A DNA stretch of 22,065 bases from Candidatus Pelagibacter sp. (lineage in GTDB: Bacteria > Pseudomonadota > Alphaproteobacteria > Pelagibacterales > Pelagibacteraceae): the NCBI GenBank assembly GCA_028139285.1, contig JAOINI010000013.1, positions 1 through 22,065 of the forward strand, read 5' to 3'. Numbering within the stretch: position 1 is the stretch's first letter; each line of letters begins with the position of its first letter. Under the pieces are notes generated by a model. The model was not told the origin of the DNA and did not search any database. It saw nothing but the letters and a program-made list of their open reading frames with translations. The translations under genes and the position numbers were made by a program. Positions 11,876 through 20,579 of the stretch are shown piece by piece.

Positions 11876-13266
11876 ACAATAGCTTTAAGCTCTTTCATCC
11901 ATTTTGAAACTAGACCTGCTCCCATTCCAATTATTATCTCATTATTTTTCAAATTATTTTTTATAAATTTATTTAATTCATTTTGACCTTTTATTACAAC
12001 CACTTGGCAATTTGAAAGTGTTGAAATAGATTTAGCAAATTTGGTCTGGTTATACTTAAGATTCTTTCTTTCCCCAGCTTCATATAAAGGACAAAGAAGA
12101 ACTATATCTGAATTTCTGAAAGATTTAGCAAACTCCTTTTTAAGTGATAATACTCTTGAATAACGGTGAGGTTCAAAAACAGAAATAATATTTTTGTTTT
12201 TATAAACATTTTTAACTCCTTCTAAAATAGACTTTATTTCTGTTGGGTGATGAGCGTAATCATCGTAAAATTCATTTTGGTTTTTTGTAAATATTTTAGT
12301 CATCCTTCTTTGTACGCCGCTAAATTTTTTTAAAGATTTTTTTATAATATTGATATTTACACCTAAATTAATACATATGGATATAGCAGCAGCTGCGTTC
12401 AGAACATTATGTCTTCCTAATAATTTCAAGTGGATGTTCTTTATTTTCTTTTTTTTTTTAAAATTTTTAAAACTCAAATCAAAAATAGAATAATCTATTT
12501 TGTATCTTATATTCGAAATTTGATAATTTGCACTTTTACTCTGACCATAGGTAAGAATATTTTTATTTTTGACTATGCTTAAAATTTTTTTAATATTTTT
12601 ATCATCTACACATACTATTGCTTTGCCGGTAGGGGGTGTTTTTTCAATAAATTTTAAAAATGAATTTTCTAAATTTTTAAAATTTTTGTAAAAATCTAAA
12701 TGTTCAAAATCGATATTAGTAATAATTGAATAATTTATGGGCAGTTTTAAAAAACTGCCGTCTGACTCATCGGCCTCTAAAATAGCCCATTCTCCCTTGC
12801 CAAGCTTAGCATTACTTTTAAATGAGTTTATTACTCCTCCATTAATAATAGTTGGATCTAATTTTTGATCAGTTAATATTTTTGAAACTAATGACGTAGT
12901 AGTTGTTTTTCCATGGGATCCGGTAATGATAATATTCTTTTTTAGAGAAACAACATCAGCTAAAACATCAGCTCTTGAATAAATTGGAATTTTTTTACTT
13001 TTAGCATATTTAATTTCATTATTATTATCTTTTATTGCTGACGATTTCACTAAAATTGTAGAATTTTTAATATTTTTTTTTGAATGACCTATGAAAACTT
13101 TTATTCCAGATCTTGAACAAACTATTGTATTTTTATTTTTATTTTGGTCACTTCCTTGAATTCTAAAACCTAGATTTTTCATTACTAAAGCTAAACCACT
13201 CATGCCTATACCGCCGATGCCTACGAAATGGATTAATTCTTTTTGTCCCAGATTAATTTTTTTCAT
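11872..13266 (-). CDS. murC: UDP-N-acetylmuramate--L-alanine ligase
   Basis: First amino-acid ligase of the peptidoglycan stem, adding L-Ala to UDP-MurNAc. The N-terminal Rossmann-type domain starts FVGIGGIGMSGLA (14-26). The central ATPase domain has the P-loop TGSHGKTTTTS (115-125), EADESDGSF (164-172) and NIDFEHLDFY. The C-terminal domain shows RRMTKIF, YDDYAHHPTEI and FEPHRYSR, blocks characteristic of MurC rather than the other Mur ligases. Length 464 is normal. The start ATG at 13266 lies 14 bp inside murG, and the stop overlaps murB, so the three genes are tightly coupled. A run of 11 A (12449-12459 on the plus strand as T) lies in the Lys-rich segment KKKKKIKN. Confidence 0.96.
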   Translation of the reverse strand: MKKINLGQKELIHFVGIGGIGMSGLALVMKNLGFRIQGSDQNKNKNTIVCSRSGIKVFIGHSKKNIKNSTILVKSSAIKDNNNEIKYAKSKKIPIYSRADVLADVVSLKKNIIITGSHGKTTTTSLVSKILTDQKLDPTIINGGVINSFKSNAKLGKGEWAILEADESDGSFLKLPINYSIITNIDFEHLDFYKNFKNLENSFLKFIEKTPPTGKAIVCVDDKNIKKILSIVKNKNILTYGQSKSANYQISNIRYKIDYSIFDLSFKNFKKKKKIKNIHLKLLGRHNVLNAAAAISICINLGVNINIIKKSLKKFSGVQRRMTKIFTKNQNEFYDDYAHHPTEIKSILEGVKNVYKNKNIISVFEPHRYSRVLSLKKEFAKSFRNSDIVLLCPLYEAGERKNLKYNQTKFAKSISTLSNCQVVVIKGQNELNKFIKNNLKNNEIIIGMGAGLVSKWMKELKAIV

Positions 13267-14344
13267 TTAAAATTCTATCTAATACTTTATCAATATTCTT
13301 ATAGACATGTTTGTCAGAATATTGTCTTTGATTTGCACTAATTTCATCTAATTTTGATACATTTACATAAATTTCTTTTAAAAGACTGAAAAGTTTGTCT
13401 TTTAAATCTTTTTCCTCCACTAAAAAAGAGAATTTTTTATTTTTATAAAAAGTGGCATTTTTTAATTGATGGTTATCTACTGAGGAGGGAAGTGGAATAG
13501 ATATGAAGGGTATATTTGCATTTGTAAGCTCGGCTAACACTGAAGAACCAGATCTGGTTATTGCTAAATTTACTTTTGGGAAAAGTTCAATGATGTTTTT
13601 ACTAAAATTGAATAATTCATATTCTATTTCTAAACTTTTATAAAACGAGCTAAGTTCTTGTTCTTGGTCAGGTAAACACTGCTGTATTATCTTTGTTGGG
13701 ATCCCAGCTTCAGAGCACTGTTTAAAAATTTGAGGTAAAATTTCTCCAAATATTTTAGCTGCTTGACTGCCTCCAAGTACAAGTATTTTAAGTTTTTTTT
13801 TCTCCTTTTCAGTGTCAAATGAAAAATTTATAATTTCTTTATTAATTATATTTCCAACTTCGATAATCTTAAAATCATACTTCGGTTTAATTCCTTCGAG
13901 TTTTTTTGTAGAAACTAAAATTTTTTCAGCGTATGGAATTAATTTTTTATTTGCTCTTCCAATTATTAAGTTATTTTCATAAATAACAAACTTTACTCTT
14001 AAAATTGCTGCCGCAATACAAATCGGAAAAGATGCGTAACCACCCATTCCAAAAATTATGTTTGGTCGATAAGATAACAGGAATATCAATGATCTTAATA
14101 TTGAATAGAATATCAAAAATAAAGAGAATATTATTGAAAAATAATTCTTTTTGTTTAATGGTGACGACAAAAAAACTGAGACATTTTTTTTATCTTTTTC
14201 ATTTAAAAAATTATATCCCCTTTTGTCAGTTATAATTTTCACACTGTATTTTTTTTCAAGCAAAAAGTAGGCCAAATTTATACCAGGTAATACGTGCCCT
14301 CCAGTTCCCCCTGCAGCAATTAAAGCTTTAATATTTTTATTCAT
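13253..14344 (-). CDS. murG: Lipid II synthase (N-acetylglucosaminyltransferase MurG)
   Basis: GT-B glycosyltransferase at the inner face of the membrane that adds GlcNAc to lipid I to give lipid II. The N-terminal glycine-rich loop AAGGTGGHVLPG (10-21) binds the lipid-linked acceptor. A hydrophobic membrane-association patch follows (about 68-90). The C-terminal UDP-GlcNAc domain shows LVLGGSQAAKIF (about 189-200) and the donor-binding block TRSGSSVLAEL and PLPSSVDNHQLKNA, where the usual His-Q-x-x-NA motif is complete. Length 363 is typical. ATG at 14344 overlaps the end of ftsW by 8 bp, and the 3' end overlaps murC by 14 bp. Confidence 0.96.
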   Translation of the reverse strand: MNKNIKALIAAGGTGGHVLPGINLAYFLLEKKYSVKIITDKRGYNFLNEKDKKNVSVFLSSPLNKKNYFSIIFSLFLIFYSILRSLIFLLSYRPNIIFGMGGYASFPICIAAAILRVKFVIYENNLIIGRANKKLIPYAEKILVSTKKLEGIKPKYDFKIIEVGNIINKEIINFSFDTEKEKKKLKILVLGGSQAAKIFGEILPQIFKQCSEAGIPTKIIQQCLPDQEQELSSFYKSLEIEYELFNFSKNIIELFPKVNLAITRSGSSVLAELTNANIPFISIPLPSSVDNHQLKNATFYKNKKFSFLVEEKDLKDKLFSLLKEIYVNVSKLDEISANQRQYSDKHVYKNIDKVLDRILNEKN

Positions 14345-15464
14345 AAAAATTAATTTTATTTTTTGTGTAATTCAAAATTACACCTGCAAGTATTGCACTT
14401 CCAACAAGAGATGATCCTCCGTAGCTAAGAAACGGTAGCGTCATACCAGTTGTAGGTATTAAATTAGTATTTACACCAACATGGATAAAAGTTTGAAATA
14501 TTAATAAAGTTGCAAGACCACAAAGAGAAATTTTTATTAGTTGATCTTTTTGATTTATACAGTGTTTAATAATTCTAAATGAGATAAATAAAAATATTAA
14601 AATAATTATAATTGAAATTATTGATCCATACTCCTCAGAAATAATTGCTATAATATAATCAGTGTGAGCCTCTGGCACTCTCTCTTTTAAAATTCCTTCT
14701 CCCATTCCTTGACCAGTTAATCCACCAAGCTTTATTGCATCCAATGCTGAAGAGGATTGAAATTTATCACCTTTACTTGGATCTATAAATGAAACTAAAC
14801 GATTTAGAATATATCCAAATTTATCTGGCAATAAATATAATATCAAACTAATGGTGATTAGAAATATCGAAAAGAAACTCAAAATATAAAATAAGCTTAC
14901 GCCAGAGATAAACACAGTAGCTATCCAACTTCCTACTAATAAAATAGATTGGCCAAGATCTGGTTGGTCAATTAAAAGAATTATCACTGATGATAGAAGT
15001 AAAAAACTGAAAAAATATTTTATTTGGGAATTTTGAAACTTTTCAATTGTTAAAATATTTACAGTCACTAAAATAAAAAATGGTTTTAATATTTCTATAG
15101 GTTGTAATCTAAAAAAGTAAAAGTCTAACCATCTTTTAGCCCCTTTTACTTCGACTCCCATCAAGGGGACTAATGCTAGAAAAATAAATGATACTATAAA
15201 TAAAGGTATCATCATTCTTTTCAATACAGATGTTTCTATAATTGAAATCAAAATCATAATTATCAATGATAAAGATGTAAAAGTTAAATGTTTTGAAAAA
15301 AAGAAATAATAGTCTTTATTTAACCGTTCGCCAGCTAACGAGGATGTTGATGAGAAAGAGAAAAATAATCCAAGAGAAAACAAAATGATAAATGAAAAAA
15401 AAATTTTTTTATCAATATTTCGCCAATAGTTTGATAAACTTAATTTAAATATATTTTCTTGCAT
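14337..15464 (-). CDS. ftsW: Septal peptidoglycan polymerase FtsW (SEDS family)
   Basis: Polytopic inner-membrane glycosyltransferase that polymerises lipid II at the division site with FtsI. Hydrophobic segments consistent with about ten helices are visible. SEDS signatures are present: KGAKRWL at 107-113, QPIEILKP at 121-128, QPDLGQS at 167-173, PEAHTDYIIAIISEE (the loop with the catalytic acidic residue) and GVNTNLIPTTGMTLPFLSYGG near the C-terminus. Placement between murD and murG is the FtsW position, which favours FtsW over its paralogue RodA. It starts at ATG 15464, 20 bp inside murD, and ends 8 bp inside murG. Length 375 is usual. Confidence 0.95.
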   Translation of the reverse strand: MQENIFKLSLSNYWRNIDKKIFFSFIILFSLGLFFSFSSTSSLAGERLNKDYYFFFSKHLTFTSLSLIIMILISIIETSVLKRMMIPLFIVSFIFLALVPLMGVEVKGAKRWLDFYFFRLQPIEILKPFFILVTVNILTIEKFQNSQIKYFFSFLLLSSVIILLIDQPDLGQSILLVGSWIATVFISGVSLFYILSFFSIFLITISLILYLLPDKFGYILNRLVSFIDPSKGDKFQSSSALDAIKLGGLTGQGMGEGILKERVPEAHTDYIIAIISEEYGSIISIIIILIFLFISFRIIKHCINQKDQLIKISLCGLATLLIFQTFIHVGVNTNLIPTTGMTLPFLSYGGSSLVGSAILAGVILNYTKNKINFYE

Positions 15465-16731
15465 ATAGCTTACTTAATTTTTTAAATTCTTCACCTCGTT
15501 TTTCAAAATTCAAGTATTGATCAAAAGATGCAGATGAGGGGCTTAACAATATTGTGTTGTTTTGTTTATTTGAATTTTGTATGTCTTGAAAAATTTTAAT
15601 AATCGATTTTTTAATAGTTCCTGCCTCATAAAATGTTATTTGATGTCTAATTTGTTTTTTAAAAAAATTAATATTTTTTCCAATAATATAAGATTTAAGA
15701 ATATTTTTTTTTAGTTTTTTAAGAACAATTTTGTCATTTTTTTTTGGAATTCCTCCAAGAATCCAGTAGATATTTTTTGAATTTTTTAAGGCAAATTTAG
15801 TCGATTGAAATGAGGTTGCTTTTGAGTCATTTATAAAAATACAATTCTTTTTTTTCATAAATATCTCATATCTATGTGGAAGACCAACAAACGTATTTAA
15901 AGAATTGAAAAAGGACTTTTCGCTTATTTTAAATAGTTTTGAAAGCTCATAAACAAAAGACATATTTTCATCATTCATATTGAGTCTTAAATAATTATTT
16001 TTTAATTTAAATTTTAGGTTGATATATTTTTTTAAATTTGGAACGATTAATCTTCCTAATAATTTTTTTTCTTTAAATAAATATTTGAAATTTTTGTTGA
16101 TAAGAGCAAAATGTTTTTTATTCTGATTTGCAAAAATTTTAAATTTAGAATTTATATAATCTTTCATATTTATATGCCAATCAAGATGATCATTTGTGAT
16201 GTTTAATAATATTGCATAATTAGGTTTTATGAATTTTGAGTAAGAAAGTTGGAATGATGAAGCTTCGATTATCATAGTATCCTTTTTATTTATTTTGAGA
16301 CTAAGAACTGGCGCTCCAATGTTTCCGCCTAAAACTGGACGATATTTTGTCTTTTTAAGAATATGTGCCAAAATTTTGCAAGTTGTCGATTTACCATTAG
16401 TTCCTGTGACCACAATGCTTTTAGAAAATTTTTTAACTAAAAAAAAAAGGTCTAGGTCTGTAATTATTTTTTTTCTATATTTTACGAGATTATTTTTATT
16501 TTTAGATTTTCTTAAACTTATTCCTGGGCTTAATATAATATAATCTACATCTCTTAAAGTTTTGTTTAAATTTTTAGTTCTTTTATTCCTATATAAATTT
16601 TTATAAATGTCATCCCATACTTGAAAGTTTTTAATACCATTTTTCTTAAAGAAATTTACTACTGATTTACCTGTTAGGCCTAGTCCATAAACTAAAAATG
16701 AATAATGCTTAAGATTTTTTTTGGATATCAT
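15445..16731 (-). CDS. murD: UDP-N-acetylmuramoylalanine--D-glutamate ligase
   Basis: Cytosolic Mur ligase that adds D-Glu. The N-terminal UDP-binding domain begins VYGLGLTGKSVVNFF (about 13-27). The ATPase domain has the P-loop VTGTNGKSTTCK, the EASSFQLSY block typical of MurD, and NITNDHLDWH. The C-terminal domain shows GLPHRYE, INDSKATS and LSPSSASFDQYLNFEKRG, the last being diagnostic for MurD. ATG at 16731 is preferred over the in-frame TTG one codon upstream, giving 428 residues. The mraY stop is 3 bp upstream; the 3' end overlaps ftsW by 20 bp. Lysine is unusually abundant, as in the neighbours. Confidence 0.95.
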   Translation of the reverse strand: MISKKNLKHYSFLVYGLGLTGKSVVNFFKKNGIKNFQVWDDIYKNLYRNKRTKNLNKTLRDVDYIILSPGISLRKSKNKNNLVKYRKKIITDLDLFFLVKKFSKSIVVTGTNGKSTTCKILAHILKKTKYRPVLGGNIGAPVLSLKINKKDTMIIEASSFQLSYSKFIKPNYAILLNITNDHLDWHINMKDYINSKFKIFANQNKKHFALINKNFKYLFKEKKLLGRLIVPNLKKYINLKFKLKNNYLRLNMNDENMSFVYELSKLFKISEKSFFNSLNTFVGLPHRYEIFMKKKNCIFINDSKATSFQSTKFALKNSKNIYWILGGIPKKNDKIVLKKLKKNILKSYIIGKNINFFKKQIRHQITFYEAGTIKKSIIKIFQDIQNSNKQNNTILLSPSSASFDQYLNFEKRGEEFKKLSKLYARKYI

Positions 16732-16734
16732 CAA

Positions 16735-17820
16735 CTATCTTAATTTCAATGTAGCTAAACCTATTAAAGCAAGAATAATAGCAATTATCCAAAATCTAAT
16801 TACGATGGTAGATTCTGCCCAGCCTTTTTTTTCAAAGTGGTGGTGGATAGGTGCCATTTTAAAAATTCTTTTTCCTGTAAGTTTAAAAGATATTACTTGA
16901 ATAATAACTGAGACCGTCTCTAAAACAAATAACCCACCTACGATTGCTAATACTATTTCATGTTTCACTATTATCGCAATAGCTGCAAGAGATCCTCCTA
17001 AAGATAAAGAACCCGTATCTCCCATAAAAATTTTTGCTGGTGGTGCATTATACCAAAGAAAACCTAAACAAGCTCCAACAATCGAACCGCAAAATATTGA
17101 TAACTCACCAACATCAGGAATATATTGTATTTGTAAATATTCTGAAAAAATTGTATTTCCAACAACATAAGAAATTAGTGTATAAGAAAGAGCAACTAAC
17201 ATTACAGGTACTGTTGCTAAACCATCTAGCCCATCTGTTAAATTTACCGCATTTGAAGCTCCAATAATGATAAACAAGCCAAATGGAATAAAAAATATTC
17301 CCATATTTATAATTAGATTTTTAAAAAAAGGAAAATAAAGATCAAATAGATAATCATGGGAAGAATATTTTACTAAGATAAATAATGCCAGAGCACTAAT
17401 TAATAATTGACCTACAAATTTATATTTTGATTTTAAACCGCTTGAATTCTTATATTTAATTTTTAACATATCATCCAAAAGGCCTAGTCCACCAAGACTT
17501 AGAGATACAAACACTAATGTCCAAATATAAATATTATTTAAATCCGCCCAAAGTAAAGTGCTTAGTAAAATGCCAATTATTATAATCACTCCTCCCATAG
17601 TTGGAGTGCCAGATTTTTTTACAATATGATCAATTGGTCCATCTTGTCTGATTGGCCCAGTAATCATTTTTTCAGAGAATATTTTAATTAAAGGTCCTCC
17701 AATTATAAAAACTATTATTAAGGAGGTCATTACAGCTAGGCCTGTTCTAAAAGTTAAATATTTAAAAACATTGAAAAAAGAATATTGATCAATTAACGAG
17801 GTAAAAAAATGAAATAGCAT
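16735..17820 (-). CDS. mraY: Phospho-MurNAc-pentapeptide translocase
   Basis: Integral membrane enzyme that transfers phospho-MurNAc-pentapeptide to undecaprenyl phosphate, forming lipid I. Ten or so hydrophobic segments are visible in 361 residues. Family motifs include KKSGTPTMGGVIII, LLDDMLKIKYKNSSGL with the conserved Asp pair, NAVNLTDGLDGLA, NAPPAKIFMGDTGSL and the histidine-rich loop MAPIHHHFEKKGW, all required for Mg2+ and nucleotide binding. ATG at 17820 shares one base with the stop codon of murE-murF (TAATG), a translational-coupling arrangement. The stop codon is followed after 3 bp by the murD start. Confidence 0.97.
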   Translation of the reverse strand: MLFHFFTSLIDQYSFFNVFKYLTFRTGLAVMTSLIIVFIIGGPLIKIFSEKMITGPIRQDGPIDHIVKKSGTPTMGGVIIIIGILLSTLLWADLNNIYIWTLVFVSLSLGGLGLLDDMLKIKYKNSSGLKSKYKFVGQLLISALALFILVKYSSHDYLFDLYFPFFKNLIINMGIFFIPFGLFIIIGASNAVNLTDGLDGLATVPVMLVALSYTLISYVVGNTIFSEYLQIQYIPDVGELSIFCGSIVGACLGFLWYNAPPAKIFMGDTGSLSLGGSLAAIAIIVKHEIVLAIVGGLFVLETVSVIIQVISFKLTGKRIFKMAPIHHHFEKKGWAESTIVIRFWIIAIILALIGLATLKLR

Positions 17821-20579
17821 TACAAACCCTTTATAATTTTTTTACTTAAATTATTTAAACCAGTAGCATTAGATCCTTTGATCATTAAGTAGTCATTATT
17901 AGCTATAATGTTATTTAAAGTAAAATCCACATCTTCTTCTTGTTGAAAAATATTTCCACGCTTTTTCTCAGAAAGATTTTTATAGGTTGTTAGAGTTTTT
18001 GTGCCTTTAATAAACACTTTATCAATATCTGAATTGTTAATAACTTTCGACAGTTTTTTGTGCAGTGTCTCAGATTTGTTACCTAATTCGAGCATATCAC
18101 CTAATAATAAATATTTTTTAAATTTTTCTTTTTTAATTGAATCAAAGTTTTTAATTGCATTTTTGACTGATAGTGGATTTGCATTATAGCTTTCATCAAT
18201 TAATTTAAAATTTTTTTTATATCTCTTAACATTGTAAATTTTCCCTCTGCCCTCAGATGGTTGAAAATTTGTAAATCGATAAGCCGTTTTAAAAAGATTT
18301 AAATTTAAAACTTTTAACAAAGTTAGTGTTGCTAGAACATTATGTATATTTTGATTTTTAATTTTTAATTTAAGATTTTGACCACTTATTTTCAGAGTTA
18401 ATTCTTTTTCTTTTTTAGTTCTTTTAATACTGATTGGATGAACGTCAGATTTTTTATTAATTCCAAACGAGAGGACGCTTAAATTTTTTGATATTGCTCT
18501 TTTTTTAAAATAATTAAAATATTTATCATCTCGATTTAAAATTAAAATACCATCTTTTTGAATATTGTTAATTATCTCACCTTTAGCCTTTGCTATTCCA
18601 TTTAGATTTTTGAAATTTTCAATATGCGCTTCTCCAATATTTGTAATAATTCCTACATGTGGTTTGATCAGATTTGAAAGTGAATGAATTTCACCTACTT
18701 TACTCATTCCAACTTCAAAAATACCAAACTGATGAGCTACATTTAATTCGGATAAACTTAGAGGAACTCCTAAGTAATTATTAAAAGATTTCGGCGAACT
18801 AAAAGTTTCTCCAAAACTGTCTAACTGATCTTTTATTAAATTTTTTAAAGAAGTCTTACCTGCGCTTCCTGTAATTGCAATTATTTTTGCTTTGGATTGA
18901 GCTCTTTTTTGTGATGCAAAATGATTTAAAAAACTGGTTTCACTTTCAACTTTAATAATTTTATTTTTATGTTTTGTTATATTTTTAGAAGAAACAATAT
19001 ATCTTGCCCCCTTTTTTAAAGCTTGAGATATAAATTTTACCCCATCGTTATGCTTTCCTTTTATCGTTAGAAAAATATTATTTTTTTTTAATGTTCTTGT
19101 ATCTATTGATAAGCCATGAAAGTCCTTCACAACTATTTTCTTCATTTTTTTTATTATTTCTTTGTTTTGTTTGAAATTAAGATCCTGATTTGATATTTTT
19201 TTTTTATTTACTTTTAAATTTTCAATAATTTTTTTATCTGAAATTTTAATAATCTTATTTTTATAAATTTGTTGGTTTTCATGGCCTTTACCAGCAACTA
19301 ATATCAATTCGTTCGGCTCTGCATTGTTAATTGCTGTTTTAATTGCTTTCGTTCTGTTGGCAATATTAAAACAATTATAATTATTTATATTTTTAATAAT
19401 TTCTCTCCTAATTTTTTCTGGTTTTTCATTTCTTGGGTTGTCGTCAGTAACATAAATGTTTTTACAATGTTCGTTTGCTATTTTTGCCATCAAAGGTCTT
19501 TTTTTGAAATCTCGATCCCCTCCACATCCAAACACCAAAGATAAATCGGAGTTGTAAGAATTTTTTAGAGCATTGATAGATTTTAATAGTGCATCAGGAG
19601 TATGAGCAAAATCTACAAAGGCTCTGATATTGTTTGGGAAAGTTTTTATAAGTTGCAATCTCCCATTAATATCTTTTACTTTTTTTATTATCCTTAAAAT
19701 TTTATTTTCTTTTAAATTACATTTTTTAGCTGCCTCAACAGCCATAGAAAGATTTTTAATTTGAAAATCATTAAATTTGTGTCCAAATAATTTATCTAAT
19801 TTAACTTTGGTTCTATTAATATCAATCAAACTTAATAATCTTGTTTTTGAAATTCTTTTTATATTTGAAAATTCTTTAATTGATTTATCAATAATGATTG
19901 ATTTTTTTGGATGAATAATATTTTTAAACAGATGCATCTTTGCATTTAAATAAGATTTCATTGTTTTATGGTAGTCCAAATGATCTTGACTAAAATTTGT
20001 GAAAATTCCAACCTTCAAGTTTAAATGATCCATTCTTTTTTGATGTAAACCATGACTCGATGCTTCTATGATTACATTATCTATCCTTTTTTTTTTAATA
20101 TTTTCTAGGGACTTATGAAGCAAAATCGTATCCGGTGAAGTAAGATTAGATTTGATCAATTTTCCTTTAAATTTAATTCCTAATGTTCCTATTGACGCGA
20201 CAGGAATTTTATTAAGTGACAATATTTGATAGAACAAGTCTGCTACAGAAGTTTTTCCGTTAGTTCCAGTAACAGCAATAATATTTTTTGGTTTAAGTTT
20301 ATAATACTTTGAAGAAATTTCACTCAATAAATATCTAATATTAGATATTTTTAAAACTAGTAGAGATTTGTTTTTATATTTACAATTTTTTGAGCAAATA
20401 ATTACAGATGCACCTTTTTTAATTGCTTCATTAATAAATTTTTCACCATTTAATCGACTCCCTTTAATTGCAAAAAAAATATAACCCTTTTTTACTTTTT
20501 TACTATCAGTCGCAAGGCCATTAATCTTAATTTTTTTTTTTTCTTTTGGAAGATTTTTAATTAATGTTTTCAGCAACAT
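17820..20579 (-). CDS. murE/murF: Bifunctional MurE-MurF fusion ligase
   Basis: One 919-codon frame carries two complete Mur ligases. MurE (about 1-455) has the P-loop VTGTNGKTS at 103-111, IEASSHGLHQKR, SQDHLDYH, GCGGDRDFKKRP, the DNPR motif at 380-383 that selects meso-diaminopimelate, and GKGHE. MurF (from about 480) has SIDTRTLKKNN, the P-loop TGSAGKTS at 570-577, KSFNNYLGVPLSL, ITNIGEAHIENF, IDESYNANP and LLGDMLELG. A Lys/Asn-rich linker (about 456-482) joins them and includes an internal Met479 (ATG at 19145) from which MurF could start separately; no strong ribosome site precedes it. The fusion adds DAP and then D-Ala-D-Ala. The ATG at 20579 lies 23 bp inside ftsI. A run of 12 A occurs near codons 13-16. 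Bordetella has a comparable fusion. Confidence 0.95.
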   Translation of the reverse strand: MLLKTLIKNLPKEKKKIKINGLATDSKKVKKGYIFFAIKGSRLNGEKFINEAIKKGASVIICSKNCKYKNKSLLVLKISNIRYLLSEISSKYYKLKPKNIIAVTGTNGKTSVADLFYQILSLNKIPVASIGTLGIKFKGKLIKSNLTSPDTILLHKSLENIKKKRIDNVIIEASSHGLHQKRMDHLNLKVGIFTNFSQDHLDYHKTMKSYLNAKMHLFKNIIHPKKSIIIDKSIKEFSNIKRISKTRLLSLIDINRTKVKLDKLFGHKFNDFQIKNLSMAVEAAKKCNLKENKILRIIKKVKDINGRLQLIKTFPNNIRAFVDFAHTPDALLKSINALKNSYNSDLSLVFGCGGDRDFKKRPLMAKIANEHCKNIYVTDDNPRNEKPEKIRREIIKNINNYNCFNIANRTKAIKTAINNAEPNELILVAGKGHENQQIYKNKIIKISDKKIIENLKVNKKKISNQDLNFKQNKEIIKKMKKIVVKDFHGLSIDTRTLKKNNIFLTIKGKHNDGVKFISQALKKGARYIVSSKNITKHKNKIIKVESETSFLNHFASQKRAQSKAKIIAITGSAGKTSLKNLIKDQLDSFGETFSSPKSFNNYLGVPLSLSELNVAHQFGIFEVGMSKVGEIHSLSNLIKPHVGIITNIGEAHIENFKNLNGIAKAKGEIINNIQKDGILILNRDDKYFNYFKKRAISKNLSVLSFGINKKSDVHPISIKRTKKEKELTLKISGQNLKLKIKNQNIHNVLATLTLLKVLNLNLFKTAYRFTNFQPSEGRGKIYNVKRYKKNFKLIDESYNANPLSVKNAIKNFDSIKKEKFKKYLLLGDMLELGNKSETLHKKLSKVINNSDIDKVFIKGTKTLTTYKNLSEKKRGNIFQQEEDVDFTLNNIIANNDYLMIKGSNATGLNNLSKKIIKGL

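Noticed and set aside
20531..20542. Poly-T stretches read as rho-independent terminators
   Set aside because: They fall inside coding sequence as AAA lysine codons on the minus strand and are not preceded by GC-rich stems.
17820..20579. murE-murF as a sequencing artefact joining two genes
   Set aside because: Both halves are complete with a proper linker and no frame shift; an artefact would need loss of a stop codon and would normally leave a gene overlap or duplicate start region. It cannot be fully excluded without reads.
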